From Desmonostoc vinosum HA7617-LM4 (GTDB taxonomy: Bacteria; Cyanobacteriota; Cyanobacteriia; Cyanobacteriales; Nostocaceae): a stretch of DNA of 58,236 nt. The translations under genes and the position numbers were made by a program. Numbering within the stretch: the stretch's first letter is position 1; each line of letters starts with the position of its first letter. The stretch covers positions 1-58,236 of the forward strand of contig JAHHHC010000039.1 in NCBI GenBank assembly GCA_019359515.1, given 5' to 3'. Positions 37,125 to 47,876 of this stretch are shown in pieces. The notes under the pieces were generated by a model that was not told the DNA's origin, made no database searches, and worked only from the letters and a program-made list of their open reading frames with translations.

Positions 37125-38987
37125 GTGAGCATACTGACTGGACGCTACGAAATTATTCGGCGATTAGGCGGCGGCGGTTTTGCGATTACCTTTCTAGCGA
37201 GGGATCGTCTACAACCTAGTCAGCCTTTGTGTGTTGTTAAGCAACTGCGTCCCAATCAAACCCATCCTCGTGTTGTCGAGTTCTTTGAAGCAGAAGCTGC
37301 TATTCTTGAAAAGCTTGGCAAACATCCCCAGATTCCCCAATTACTAGCGCATTTTAGGGAAGATGATAATCTTTACATTGTTCAAGAATTTATTGAAGGA
37401 CAAGATTTAAGTGAAGAAATTTTTGCAGGTCAAAAGCTGGGAGAGAGTTACACTACTGAACTGTTGCAAGATGTTCTAGAAGTTTTGTCTTTTGTACATA
37501 GTCAAGGCGTAATTCACCGCGACATTAAGCCCCAAAATCTCATGCGCCGGTCTAAGGATGGAAAGATTTTCCTGATTGATTTTGGTGCGGTAAAAGAACT
37601 CGCCTCTTTAGTAGTGAATGCTTTTGGGGAGGTGACACCCAGCGTTATTTTGGGTACTCCTGGTTATATGGCCAGTGAGCAAAACAATGGTAAACCTAAC
37701 CTTTCTAGTGATGTATACGCGGTGGGGATGACTGCCATTCAAGCTTTGACTGGCATTTTACCAGTTGACTTACAAGAAAACCCGAAAACAGGTGAGGTCA
37801 TCTGGCGTAGCAAAACAAAGGTGAATGACCATCTGGCTAAAGTGTTAACCAAGATGGTGCGTCGTCATCATAGTTTACGCTACTCCCAAGCAGCAGAAGC
37901 ACTACAAGCCCTCACAGGAGAAATGCCAACAACACCGCTAAAATTACCGCAACCAACTAATTGGTCTCGGCGGAGAATGATACAAACTTTTGGTTTAGTG
38001 GGGGCTGGTTTTGTTACAGCAGTTGTAGGTCAGCAACTCTTATCAGCTAATAGCCGACAGAAAACTAACTCACCACTAACTTCAATTACCCCTATTAACG
38101 AAACTCCAGAATCACCCATTAGCGAAACTCCAGTACCAACTGCACAAAGCACAAATACTAGGAAATTATCTCTACAGACTTTTCAATTTGAGGTGGTAAC
38201 GGTAAATGTCCAGGGAAAGATCATCACACGCCGCCTCACCCAGGCAAATTTCTTTATAGAAAACTTAGGTAATGGAATTGTGCTGGAAATGGTAGAAATT
38301 CCTAGCGGTCAGTTTCTCATGGGTTCGCCACCAGAAGAGAAAGACCGCAACTCTGATGAAGAACCACAACACACCGTCACCATTAAGCCCTTCTATATGG
38401 GTAAATTTGTCGTTACTCAAGAGCAATATCAAGTGGTTATGGGTACTAACCCATCCTACTTTAAAGGGTCTAAGCGCCCTGTTGAAAAGGTATCTGGGAA
38501 TGCGGCGATCGCATTTTGTGAAAAACTGTCTTTAATAACTGGTAAAACCTATCGTTTACCCAGTGAAGCAGAGTGGGAATATGCTTGTCGCGCAGGAACA
38601 ACCACCCCATTTCATTTTGGCGAAACAATTACTACAGAGCTAGGAAATTTTCTAGGTGAATACGCGTATGGTGCTGCCCCTGTCGGTGAATATCGTCAGC
38701 AAACCACAGATGTAGGCAGTTTCCCCGCAAATGCTTTTGGTTTATGTGACATGCATGGTAATGTCTTGGAATGGTGTCAAGATGGATACCAAAATAATTA
38801 CAATGAAGCCGCCAATGATGGCAGTCCTAGAGTGAATGATAACAATTCTCCTGGAGTACTGCGTGGTGGTTCTTGGTTAAATAACCCAAGTTCTTGCCGT
38901 TCGGCAGCTCGCATCGATAGCCCCATAGATGAAGAAGAATACGACTACGGTTTTCGGGTAGTATATAGTGTCGCAGCAGCTAATTAG
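37125..38987 (+). CDS. Ser/Thr protein kinase fused to an FGE-sulfatase-like domain
   Basis: The frame is open from 37059, where a TTG would add 22 residues. I prefer the GTG at 37125 (MSILTGRYEIIRRLGGGGF). The Hanks-type kinase domain (about 270 residues) has the glycine loop, VVKQLRP, HRDIKPQNLM and LIDFGAVKEL, so it should be active. A membrane helix follows (TFGLVGAGFVTAVVGQQLL). The C-terminal ~220 residues are a formylglycine-generating-enzyme-like domain (EIPSGQFLMGSPPEEKDRN, RLPSEAEWEYACRAGTTTPF, GLCDMHGNVLEWCQD, LRGGSWLN), the ligand-binding type frequent in cyanobacterial kinases. The architecture places the FGE-like domain outside the cytosol. Substrates are unknown. Confidence 0.9.
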   Translation: MSILTGRYEIIRRLGGGGFAITFLARDRLQPSQPLCVVKQLRPNQTHPRVVEFFEAEAAILEKLGKHPQIPQLLAHFREDDNLYIVQEFIEGQDLSEEIFAGQKLGESYTTELLQDVLEVLSFVHSQGVIHRDIKPQNLMRRSKDGKIFLIDFGAVKELASLVVNAFGEVTPSVILGTPGYMASEQNNGKPNLSSDVYAVGMTAIQALTGILPVDLQENPKTGEVIWRSKTKVNDHLAKVLTKMVRRHHSLRYSQAAEALQALTGEMPTTPLKLPQPTNWSRRRMIQTFGLVGAGFVTAVVGQQLLSANSRQKTNSPLTSITPINETPESPISETPVPTAQSTNTRKLSLQTFQFEVVTVNVQGKIITRRLTQANFFIENLGNGIVLEMVEIPSGQFLMGSPPEEKDRNSDEEPQHTVTIKPFYMGKFVVTQEQYQVVMGTNPSYFKGSKRPVEKVSGNAAIAFCEKLSLITGKTYRLPSEAEWEYACRAGTTTPFHFGETITTELGNFLGEYAYGAAPVGEYRQQTTDVGSFPANAFGLCDMHGNVLEWCQDGYQNNYNEAANDGSPRVNDNNSPGVLRGGSWLNNPSSCRSAARIDSPIDEEEYDYGFRVVYSVAAAN

Positions 38988-39069
38988 GGGAGTGGGGAAT
39001 AATTCGTAATTCGTAATTAAATGGGTACAAGCCCCCACTGATTGTAATTACGAATTATGTTGACTTTTT

Positions 39070-39516
39070 CTATTTTTTTCTCAGTTCTTGTTGTCTTTTA
39101 AACTCTTGGTATCTTCTGAACTCTTCTTGTCGTCTTAGCTGATTTTGTCGTCTTAGTTGGTCTTGTTGCCGTCTCAGGACTTCCTGTTGCCTGAAGTTTT
39201 CATGTAATCTCAGAACTTCTTGTTGCTGCCTTTTAAAACCTAGTTGTCGTATTTGTTGCTGTTGTTGTTGCCTGAGTTGTTGCTGTTGTCTAAATTCTCG
39301 TAGTTGTTGGCTAAAGCGACTTTGCTGCTGTTCTTGTGAGTCCAACCTCTGCCGCATTTCCTCAAGTTTTTGCTGCTGATTCTGTTTATCTTGTTTTTGT
39401 CTTGTTTGAGCATTTACCTCAACTACATCTGCATAGGCAGAAGAATTAATTGGCAAGCTTACTGTTAATGTGATTACTAGGAGGCTTAATTTAGTAATAA
39501 GTGGGCAATTCAACAT
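39070..39516 (-). CDS. Exported Gln/Arg-rich low-complexity protein
   Basis: The 148-residue protein has a clear signal peptide (LSLLVITLTVSLPINSSAYA, cleavage near AYA-DV). The mature part is almost entirely Gln, Arg, Glu and Leu (QQQLRQQQQQQIRQLGF, then VLRRQQDQLRRQNQLRRQEEF), predicted as one long helix or coiled coil. The ribosome binding site AGGAGA lies 7 bases before the ATG. A 167-bp miniature element starts five bases upstream of that site. Such proteins might interact with envelope polymers; this is a guess. No homologous family is recognised. Confidence 0.75.
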   Translation of the reverse strand: MLNCPLITKLSLLVITLTVSLPINSSAYADVVEVNAQTRQKQDKQNQQQKLEEMRQRLDSQEQQQSRFSQQLREFRQQQQLRQQQQQQIRQLGFKRQQQEVLRLHENFRQQEVLRRQQDQLRRQNQLRRQEEFRRYQEFKRQQELRKK

Positions 39517-39534
39517 TTTATTTTCTCCTACATT

Positions 39535-39701
39535 AGACTTCTTGCAAAAATACTTGAACCGTCAGAGACTCAAGTCTCTGCCTAATAGCAAAAGTCCGTT
39601 GAAACGGACTAAAAATACTGTTATTAGTCGGTTGAAACCGACTTGAGTTATCAGCCAGAAAATTTATTTTCTGGCGAGTATCCGACTTTTGCAAGAGGTC
39701 T
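39535..39701. mobile_element. 167-bp element with four hairpins and ATT duplication
   Basis: The ends AGACTTCTTGCAAAAAT and ACTTTTGCAAGAGGTCT are inverted with two mismatches, and ATT flanks both sides. Inside lie four perfect stem-loops: AGAGACT/AGTCTCT, AGTCCGT-TGAA-ACGGACT, AGTCGGT-TGAA-ACCGACT and CAGAAAA/TTTTCTG. It has no coding capacity. It sits in the leader of the Gln/Arg-rich protein gene and dominates the gap 39517-39881. Confidence 0.85.
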
Positions 39702-39776
39702 ATTGTTCAGCTTGGTTTTAGCAGTTGCTCACATCTTAAATCAGCAACACCTCAAAAAACTAATAAACAATTAAGA

Positions 39777-39881
39777 ATTACGAATTACGTTAGCGTTAGC
39801 GTTAGCGTTAGCGAAGCGGTAGCGAGTCCTCGAGCGTCAGCGGTAGCGAGTCCTCGAGCGTCATTACGAATTACGAATTAT
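39777..39881. repeat. TACGAATTACG repeat flush with the dusB stop codon
   Basis: It begins AAGAATTACGAATTACG, then carries four GTTAGC hexamers and two copies of GCGGTAGCGAGTCCTCGAGC, and ends GCGTCATTACGAATTACGAA followed by TTATT at the dusB stop (39882-39884). Confidence 0.75.
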
Positions 39882-40952
39882 TTAAGTGGCTACAAGTGTG
39901 CCCAATGACTCACCAGATTCTATCTCAAGCTCTGGTTCGTAACCATTCGCAAGTTGTTCAATAACTCGGTCAATCATTGCTAAACCCTGATCAACCGTTT
40001 CAATCACACTTAATTGACCACGTAAATCAGCAGCACCGGCGAAGCCCTTAGCATACCATGTCATGTGCTTACGGGCTTGACGCACACCGCGATCGCCTTT
40101 ATAGTTCCACAAAGCTTGCAAATGTTCTCTCGCACATTCCAAGCGCTGTATGGGGGTTGGCGGTGATAAAATTTCACCAGTTTTCAAGAAATAATCAATT
40201 TCCCCGACTAAAAACGGATAACCCAAAGTTCCACGGGAACACATGACACCATCGGCGTTGGTTTGCTCTAAACATTTCACCGCCGCCTCAACCGAAAAAA
40301 TATCTCCGTTGCCAATTATTGGGATAGAAAGCACTTCTTTAACACGGGCAATCCATTCCCAACGGGCATTACCATTGTAACCTTGGGCACGGGTACGACC
40401 ATGCACCGTGATCATTTTTGCACCTGCATCCTCCATCCGCTTGGCAAAGTCAAGAATCGTAATTTCCTTGTCACTCCAGCCAATGCGAGTTTTTACCGTC
40501 ACTGGGACATCGACAGCCTTCACCACTTCTCGCACGATTGCCTCAGCAACTTCTGGCTGTCGCAATAATGAGGAACCACCACCATTTTTAGTGATTTTAT
40601 TGACTGGACAACCCATATTGATATCAACAGTATCAGCCCCTTCTGCGACCGCCTTCACCGCCGCTTCTGCCAGAAAATCGGGACGACAGTCAAATAGTTG
40701 AATGCTAATTGGTCGTTCGTTGGGGTCTACCTCCATAATTTTGGGTAATTGTTTTACATAATGTAACCCCGTCGCATTCACCATTTCTGTGTACATCATT
40801 GACTCTGGTGCATAGCGACGCACCAGACGGCGAAATACCATATCCGTCACTCCAGATAAAGGCGACTGGAGAACCCGACTTTTGACTTCAAAGGAGCCAA
40901 TTTTTAAAGGTTGGGCAAGTTTAGCTTTTAAATTAGGAGATAGCGAAACCAT
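39882..40952 (-). CDS. dusB: tRNA-dihydrouridine synthase
   Basis: The 356-residue FMN-dependent enzyme reduces uridines in tRNA D-loops. The barrel motifs are visible: LQSPLSGVTDMVFRRLVRRY, DINMGCPVNKITKNGGGSSLL (catalytic Cys in GCP), VTVKTRIGW, TVHGRTRAQGYNG and PIIGNGDI. The NifR3/YhdG type of start and length favour dusB. The dispersed G-rich repeat lies just upstream of its ATG. The stop codon touches the repeat ending at 39881. Confidence 0.95.
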   Translation of the reverse strand: MVSLSPNLKAKLAQPLKIGSFEVKSRVLQSPLSGVTDMVFRRLVRRYAPESMMYTEMVNATGLHYVKQLPKIMEVDPNERPISIQLFDCRPDFLAEAAVKAVAEGADTVDINMGCPVNKITKNGGGSSLLRQPEVAEAIVREVVKAVDVPVTVKTRIGWSDKEITILDFAKRMEDAGAKMITVHGRTRAQGYNGNARWEWIARVKEVLSIPIIGNGDIFSVEAAVKCLEQTNADGVMCSRGTLGYPFLVGEIDYFLKTGEILSPPTPIQRLECAREHLQALWNYKGDRGVRQARKHMTWYAKGFAGAADLRGQLSVIETVDQGLAMIDRVIEQLANGYEPELEIESGESLGTLVAT

Positions 40953-40970
40953 AGGAGGGGACTGTGGGGA

Positions 40971-41027
40971 TAGGGGAACTCGGGGCCCCCGCTCCCGGAG
41001 GGAGTGGGGATTAGGGGTAATAGGGAC
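40971..41027. repeat. Second copy of the GGGGAACTC G-rich repeat
   Basis: It matches 30863-30925 with a few changes (GGCCCCCGCTCCCGGAG). It lies 18 bases upstream of the dusB start and so lies within its leader or promoter. Confidence 0.6.
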
Positions 41028-41219
41028 TGAGAGACTAAACTACCCACCATCAAAACCAGGATTTTTGATTTAACAGCGTGATAGTCTTAACACTACGTTT
41101 AATGAACTTCTCACACTACGCAATACCCAGTATAAGGACGCTGATGAAGGTGGATGTAACCCTAACACGATTTCTTTTTTATGAATGAAACAGTATAAAA
41201 ATGCTTTATGCGTAAAACG

Positions 41220-41407
41220 TTATGGCCGCTTATCTCTCAATTCTATTAGCGCCTTCCTGCGTCAAAAAATGCCCGTTTTACTTTGCGTTCTAGGCGCAAG
41301 CAATTGCTTTGTTCTTCTTGTGTCAACTTTGGAACTTCAACAGCAGTAAACTCAATGATCACTAAATCTGAATTTTGCGATCGCCTGTTATCTTTACATT
41401 CAACAGT
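41220..41407 (-). pseudogene. Remnant of a cyanobacterial hypothetical gene (frameshifted)
   Basis: On the minus strand, from 41407, an open frame without start codon reads NSDLVIIEFTAVEVPKLTQE and then LRLERKVKRAFFDAG. It then hits a stop at 41246-41248. The +1 frame continues KALIELRDKR to a stop at 41220-41222. The pattern RLERKVxRAFxxAGxAL(x)ELRDxR recalls a common cyanobacterial protein family of unknown function that normally continues LYRxTHxTFEEYC. So the piece is a decayed fragment with at least one frameshift and lost ends. The match is by recall. Confidence 0.5.
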
Positions 41408-41523
41408 TTACTATTATAACTCACTTCACATATACATATCAACACCTGCACCTCAAATCTATTGCCCGACTCAAACAAATCTACGGTGAAAAATGATGCA
41501 ACCGCTAAAACAGAGCAGGCAAC

Positions 41524-41564
41524 ACGCCTACCCCACAAGACTAAAACTCCTGTGGGGTAGGCGT
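41524..41564. terminator. 14-bp stem hairpin downstream of ppk
   Basis: The perfect inverted repeat ACGCCTACCCCACA and TGTGGGGTAGGCGT has a 13-base loop. It lies about 80 bp past the ppk stop. No T-run follows on the ppk strand, and the core resembles the dispersed GGTGGG hairpins, so the terminator role is tentative. Confidence 0.45.
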
Positions 41565-41576
41565 ATTGCGCCTTAA

Positions 41577-41643
41577 TTTAATTACGAATTACGCGCTTCG
41601 CAGCGTTAGCGACGAAGGAGCGTCATTACGAATTACGAATTAT
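41577..41643. repeat. TACGAATTACG repeat flush with the ppk stop codon
   Basis: This short copy begins TTAATTACGAATTACGCGC and ends GCGTCATTACGAATTACGAA followed by TTAT at the base before the ppk stop codon (41644-41646). The remainder of the gap 40953-41643 holds only the G-rich repeat, the pseudogene and the hairpin. Confidence 0.75.
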
Positions 41644-43797
41644 TTAACCATGGCTCATTTCCATCAGCAACACTTGGGCGCTACGTTCTGGCTCATTCTC
41701 GTTAGGAAAGCGTTGGATATAAGAACCATCTGATTGTAGTTCCCAAGCTTGGCGATTATCTTCTAACAAGATTGCTAAAATCTGTTCTAAACTTTGTACA
41801 ATATCTGCATCTTCAACTGGTGTCACTGCTTCTACCCGACGATCTAAATTGCGGGGCATCCAATCAGCACTACCGATATATACTTCTTTATCCCCGTTAT
41901 TGTGGAAATGAAATATACGCGAGTGTTCCAAGAAACGACCAACAATACTAATAACTCGAATGTTCTCGCTAACTCCTGGAACTCCCGGACGTAAACAGCA
42001 AATACCTCGGATAATCAGGTCAATTTGTACACCAGCTTGTGATGCTTTATAGAGGCTGGCAATAATCAAAGGGTCAACTAAAGAGTTCATTTTTGCGATA
42101 ATCTTACCATTGTGATTGTTTTTAGAGTGTTCGATTTCTCTGTCAATCAGAGCAATAATGCGATCGCGCATGTTAACGGGTGATACTAGTAACTTACGGT
42201 AAGAACTCTGACGAGAATAGCCGGTTAAATAGTTAAATAGATCAGTTAAATCTGCTCCTAAGTCTTCGCGACAAGTTAAAAGCCCTACATCTGTATATAA
42301 CTTCGCTGTTTTAGGGTTATAATTTCCCGTGCCAATATGAACATAACGACGGATTTCTTCTCCCTCTTGACGCACTACTAACGCCGTTTTTGTGTGAGTT
42401 TTTAATCCTACTAAGCCGTAAACAACATGCACACCAGATTTTTCTAATTTATTTGCCCAAGTAATGTTATTTTCTTCATCAAAACGGGCTTTGAGTTCCA
42501 CTAATACAGCTACTTGTTTACCGCTTTGGGCAGCAGTAATCAATGAACTCACAATTTCTGAATCTCCAGAAGTGCGATAAAGTGTCATCTTAATCGCTAG
42601 CACATGCGGATCGTTAGCAGCTTGAGTAATAAATTGCTCAACGGAAGCAGTAAATGATTCGTAAGGATGATGTACTAATAAATCCTTTTGCTGAATCACA
42701 GAAAAAATGTTTCTTTCTTCATTTATTTCTAGTTCAGCAATTTTATTTGGTTGGTTAAAATGACGCAGACGAGGTGGAATAACTGGTGTCCAAGATGGAT
42801 CTTTTAATTCGGGTAAAGGTAATGCCATAAATGACATCAAATCTTTGAGATTCAATAAGCCATCAATCTCATAAACATCGCTTTCATTCAGTTCCATTTC
42901 TGCTGTTAGTACTTCTCGTACTGCATGAGACATTGATGGTTGAATCTCCAACCGCACTACGGAACCGCCAAAGTGACGCTTACGTAACTCTTGTTGAATT
43001 GCTGATAGTAAATCGTCGGCTTCTTCTTCTGCTAATTCTAAATCGGCGTCACGGGTAAGTCGAAACAGGTGATATTCTTTAATAATCATTCCTGGAAATA
43101 AAGCTTCTAAGTTATGAGCAATCACCTGTTCGATGGGTACACCCATCCAATGATTGAGTTTACTTTTGTCTATTTCTAACTCTGATGGTAAAGCAATAAA
43201 TCGCGGTAAAATATTCGGTACTTTGACTCTGGCAAATTTTTCTTCTCCCGTGTTTGGCGCTTTAACTACCACTGCTAAATTAAGACTGAGATTCGCCATT
43301 AAGGGGAAGGGATGGCTAGGATCGACTGCTAAAGGTGTAAGAACTGGAAAAATCTTTTGCTGAAATAGGTTGTTTAAATAATCACGTTGTAGTGGACTAA
43401 TATCACTGTAATTAAGAAGATGTATACCATTAGATGTCATTTGTTTTTGCAGCACATCTTCAAAGTGGCGATGTTGTTTAATCACCATCGGGTTGAGATT
43501 TTGAGAGATAGCTTCTAGTTGTTGTTGTGGTGTCATTCCATCGGGAGTTAGCTGGCTGACTTCTGCTTGAACTTGTTCTTTGAGCAACGCCACACGCACC
43601 ATAAAAAATTCATCTAAATTAGAACTAAATATAGCAGTAAACTTGAGTCTTTCTAGTAAAGGTGTACGTTGATCTAATGCTATTTGTAAAACTCGGCGAT
43701 TAAATTCTAGCCAGCTAATCTCTCTATTGAAGTAATATTGAGAGTCGCTAAGATTGATAGCTTTATTGATATCTTTGGTATCTTTGGTTTTAGGCAT
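41644..43797 (-). CDS. ppk: Polyphosphate kinase 1
   Basis: The 717-residue protein has the four-domain PPK1 organisation: N-terminal YYFNREISWLEFNRRVLQIA, FSSNLDEFFMVRVALLKEQV, the middle head domain, and the catalytic core ALVVRQEGEEIRRYVHIGTGNYNPKTAKLYTD with the phosphorylated His in VHIGTGNYN. The second His motif is EHSRIFHFHNNGDKEVYIGSADWMPRNLDRRVE. It makes polyphosphate from ATP reversibly. It lies upstream of dusB on the same strand but is separated from it by 700 bp. Complete. Confidence 0.97.
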   Translation of the reverse strand: MPKTKDTKDINKAINLSDSQYYFNREISWLEFNRRVLQIALDQRTPLLERLKFTAIFSSNLDEFFMVRVALLKEQVQAEVSQLTPDGMTPQQQLEAISQNLNPMVIKQHRHFEDVLQKQMTSNGIHLLNYSDISPLQRDYLNNLFQQKIFPVLTPLAVDPSHPFPLMANLSLNLAVVVKAPNTGEEKFARVKVPNILPRFIALPSELEIDKSKLNHWMGVPIEQVIAHNLEALFPGMIIKEYHLFRLTRDADLELAEEEADDLLSAIQQELRKRHFGGSVVRLEIQPSMSHAVREVLTAEMELNESDVYEIDGLLNLKDLMSFMALPLPELKDPSWTPVIPPRLRHFNQPNKIAELEINEERNIFSVIQQKDLLVHHPYESFTASVEQFITQAANDPHVLAIKMTLYRTSGDSEIVSSLITAAQSGKQVAVLVELKARFDEENNITWANKLEKSGVHVVYGLVGLKTHTKTALVVRQEGEEIRRYVHIGTGNYNPKTAKLYTDVGLLTCREDLGADLTDLFNYLTGYSRQSSYRKLLVSPVNMRDRIIALIDREIEHSKNNHNGKIIAKMNSLVDPLIIASLYKASQAGVQIDLIIRGICCLRPGVPGVSENIRVISIVGRFLEHSRIFHFHNNGDKEVYIGSADWMPRNLDRRVEAVTPVEDADIVQSLEQILAILLEDNRQAWELQSDGSYIQRFPNENEPERSAQVLLMEMSHG

Positions 43798-43925
43798 AAA
43801 TTTGGGAATTGGGAATGGGGAATTGGGAATGGGGAATTGGGAGTGGGGATTAGGGGTAATGGGGAATTGTCGTTGTTTATTCTCCGCGTCACCGCGTCTC
43901 CCTCATCTCCCCAGCCTCCACTCCC

Positions 43926-45992
<2,067 letters not shown>

Positions 45993-46322
45993 TTAACTCC
46001 CAAATTCCCAAACCTCCATCCCCTTGTGGATGGAGTTTTTAGGGGTAGCGATAAAATGATAGGCTAATGCGATCGCTCGCCTCTTGGGAGAATTTAAACC
46101 ACTTCCTAAGTTTTGAATTGTTTCATATTGCCAACCGTTAGCCGCGCTATCCCCTTGTGTCACTAGAGCTACATAAAAGCCCACACCGTATTTGGAGTAC
46201 CGAATACAGTCTGGGTAGTTTACATTAGAAGATTTGGTGAGATATTTACAGAATTTAGCTGACAGTTTTCTAACTCCGACTACGACTTTGGAACCCACAC
46301 AGAAACGGAACCAGCACTGCAT
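45993..46322 (-). CDS. Possible small protein overlapping the amylase 3' end
   Basis: The 109-residue frame overlaps the amylase end by 43 bases in a different register. The middle (YGVGFYVALVTQGDSAANGW, then NSPKRRAIALAYHFIATP) has protein-like composition, but I recognise no family and see no ribosome binding site. Its last ~15 codons run through a CTCCATCC/GGATGGAG hairpin followed by TTTTT on the plus strand. It could be a fragment of a lost gene or chance. Confidence 0.3.
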   Translation of the reverse strand: MQCWFRFCVGSKVVVGVRKLSAKFCKYLTKSSNVNYPDCIRYSKYGVGFYVALVTQGDSAANGWQYETIQNLGSGLNSPKRRAIALAYHFIATPKNSIHKGMEVWEFGS

Positions 46323-47758
46323 CGAAAATCAGCCCAACCCTCATCATTCGTTGTGATGGGTTCGCTGATATGTTCAGTGATATCAATATAAGTGCTGTTG
46401 GGTTGTCCAACTTCCATCCACTTAGTCCCCTCTCCTCCATTACTCAGAACAACCGCCATACCGCCAGGATGTTCTTCATCTCCTAAGCGCGTCCAGCCGA
46501 TAGTATTGGCGTGATCGAAATAATCGTATTGGTCGCCATAAGCATAGGTTTGACGAGCATACAAAAATTTATCAATTAGCCATTGATGACTATCAAGCCA
46601 AATCTCATACTCATTGCCATCTGGGCCCTTATCCTTGTAATGAGCGCCATAGTAATCTGCATAGAAGATGCAGGGATAACCCTCACTTCGCAGTAGGATC
46701 AACGCATAAGCTAACGGTTTAAACCAGCTTTCAACTACAGACTCCAACGACTGCAAGGGTTGAGAATCATGATTGTCAACTAAGGTAACGGCTAAAGCAG
46801 GTTGCTGTTGGACTAAGGTGTTATCAAAGATCTGCCGCATGTCGTAGTCATTGCCCTGTTTGCTGGCAGCGCTAAAATTATAGTGTAGTGGCGCATCAAA
46901 CAACAGCACATCGCCACCGGTCAAGCCAATGAAATGGTGCAGCGCTTCAACTTCATAAGACCAGTACTCACCGACAGCAAAGAGATTGCGACCTGCCTTT
47001 TGGCGACAGTGAACCAGCCATTCTGGGAAAAAGTTAGCTCTAACGTGTTTAACAGCATCAAAACGAAAGCCATCTATATCTGTGGTTTCTACAAACCACT
47101 CACCCCAGCGATTCAACTCTTCGCGCACTTCTGGACTCTGCATATCCAGATCGCATCCCATGAGATAGTCGAAAGCGCCTTTTTCTAGGTCTACATTGTC
47201 ATCAAAATGTTTATCTTTGAACAGATAAACTGCGTTCTCACCTTCGTTGTAAACGTTGTAATCAACTGCATCGAAGTGCCACCAGTGCCATTCCATATCG
47301 GAGTATTTGCCCTGACGACCTGGAAAGGTAAAGTGAGTCCACACTTTAATCTTTTGCATCTCACCAATCGGCTGGCGGCGATCGTCTGGATTGTAGGGAG
47401 TTGCTTCCACCTCTTCGGGTTCGTCTGCACCTAACTTGTGGTTGAGGACAACATCAGCATAGACTCGAATGCCAGCAGCTTTTGCCGCTTTGATAGCAGC
47501 GATATACTCGTCTTTTGTACCGTACTTTGTCCGAACCGAGCCTTTCTGGTCAAACTCGCCTAGATCGTACATATCGTAGACCCCGTAGCCGACATCATAC
47601 CCACCCCCTGTTCCTTTGTAAGCTGGGGGCAACCAAACAGATGTAACACCTGCATCGGCTAAGTCTTTAACTTTATCTTTAAACTCATTCCAAAGGTTTC
47701 CATCTGGAGGGATATACCAATGAAAGAACTGCATCATCACACCATTTAGCTGAGACAT
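46280..47758 (-). CDS. Alpha-amylase (GH13, cytoplasmic type)
   Basis: The 492-residue GH13 barrel has the conserved regions ADVVLNHK (region I), GFRFDAVKH (nucleophile Asp), AVGEYWS (acid/base Glu) and LVDNHDSQP (third Asp). The start HWYIPPDGNLWNEFKDKVKDLADAGVTSVWLPPAYKG is typical of the GH13_5 bacterial liquefying group. No signal peptide is visible, so it acts on cytosolic glycogen-derived alpha-1,4-glucans. The C-terminal beta domain is present (CSAGSVSVWVP). It is encoded near pgm in the same direction, with a 700-bp gap. Confidence 0.95.
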   Translation of the reverse strand: MSQLNGVMMQFFHWYIPPDGNLWNEFKDKVKDLADAGVTSVWLPPAYKGTGGGYDVGYGVYDMYDLGEFDQKGSVRTKYGTKDEYIAAIKAAKAAGIRVYADVVLNHKLGADEPEEVEATPYNPDDRRQPIGEMQKIKVWTHFTFPGRQGKYSDMEWHWWHFDAVDYNVYNEGENAVYLFKDKHFDDNVDLEKGAFDYLMGCDLDMQSPEVREELNRWGEWFVETTDIDGFRFDAVKHVRANFFPEWLVHCRQKAGRNLFAVGEYWSYEVEALHHFIGLTGGDVLLFDAPLHYNFSAASKQGNDYDMRQIFDNTLVQQQPALAVTLVDNHDSQPLQSLESVVESWFKPLAYALILLRSEGYPCIFYADYYGAHYKDKGPDGNEYEIWLDSHQWLIDKFLYARQTYAYGDQYDYFDHANTIGWTRLGDEEHPGGMAVVLSNGGEGTKWMEVGQPNSTYIDITEHISEPITTNDEGWADFRCSAGSVSVWVPKS

Positions 47759-47876
47759 GTGTATCCCTTTGGGAAGATATATTGTTAAGTTTAATTGTTA
47801 TCATCAAGACTAAAATTGAATTTATATTTTGCGCTTCCCCCTCAAGAGATAAAAAAAAGTCTCTCAAGAACTGCGC

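Noticed and set aside
39595-39650. Possible CRISPR repeats containing GTTGAAAC
   Set aside because: Only two units, different stems and both palindromic inside a miniature element; no regular spacers or cas genes.
41283-41489. 68-residue plus-strand frame
   Set aside because: The opposite strand contains the more convincing pseudogene remnant.
46011-46045. Rho-independent terminator CTCCATCC/GGATGGAG with TTTTT
   Set aside because: It is in the correct form only on the plus strand, where no upstream gene ends; probably a repeat.
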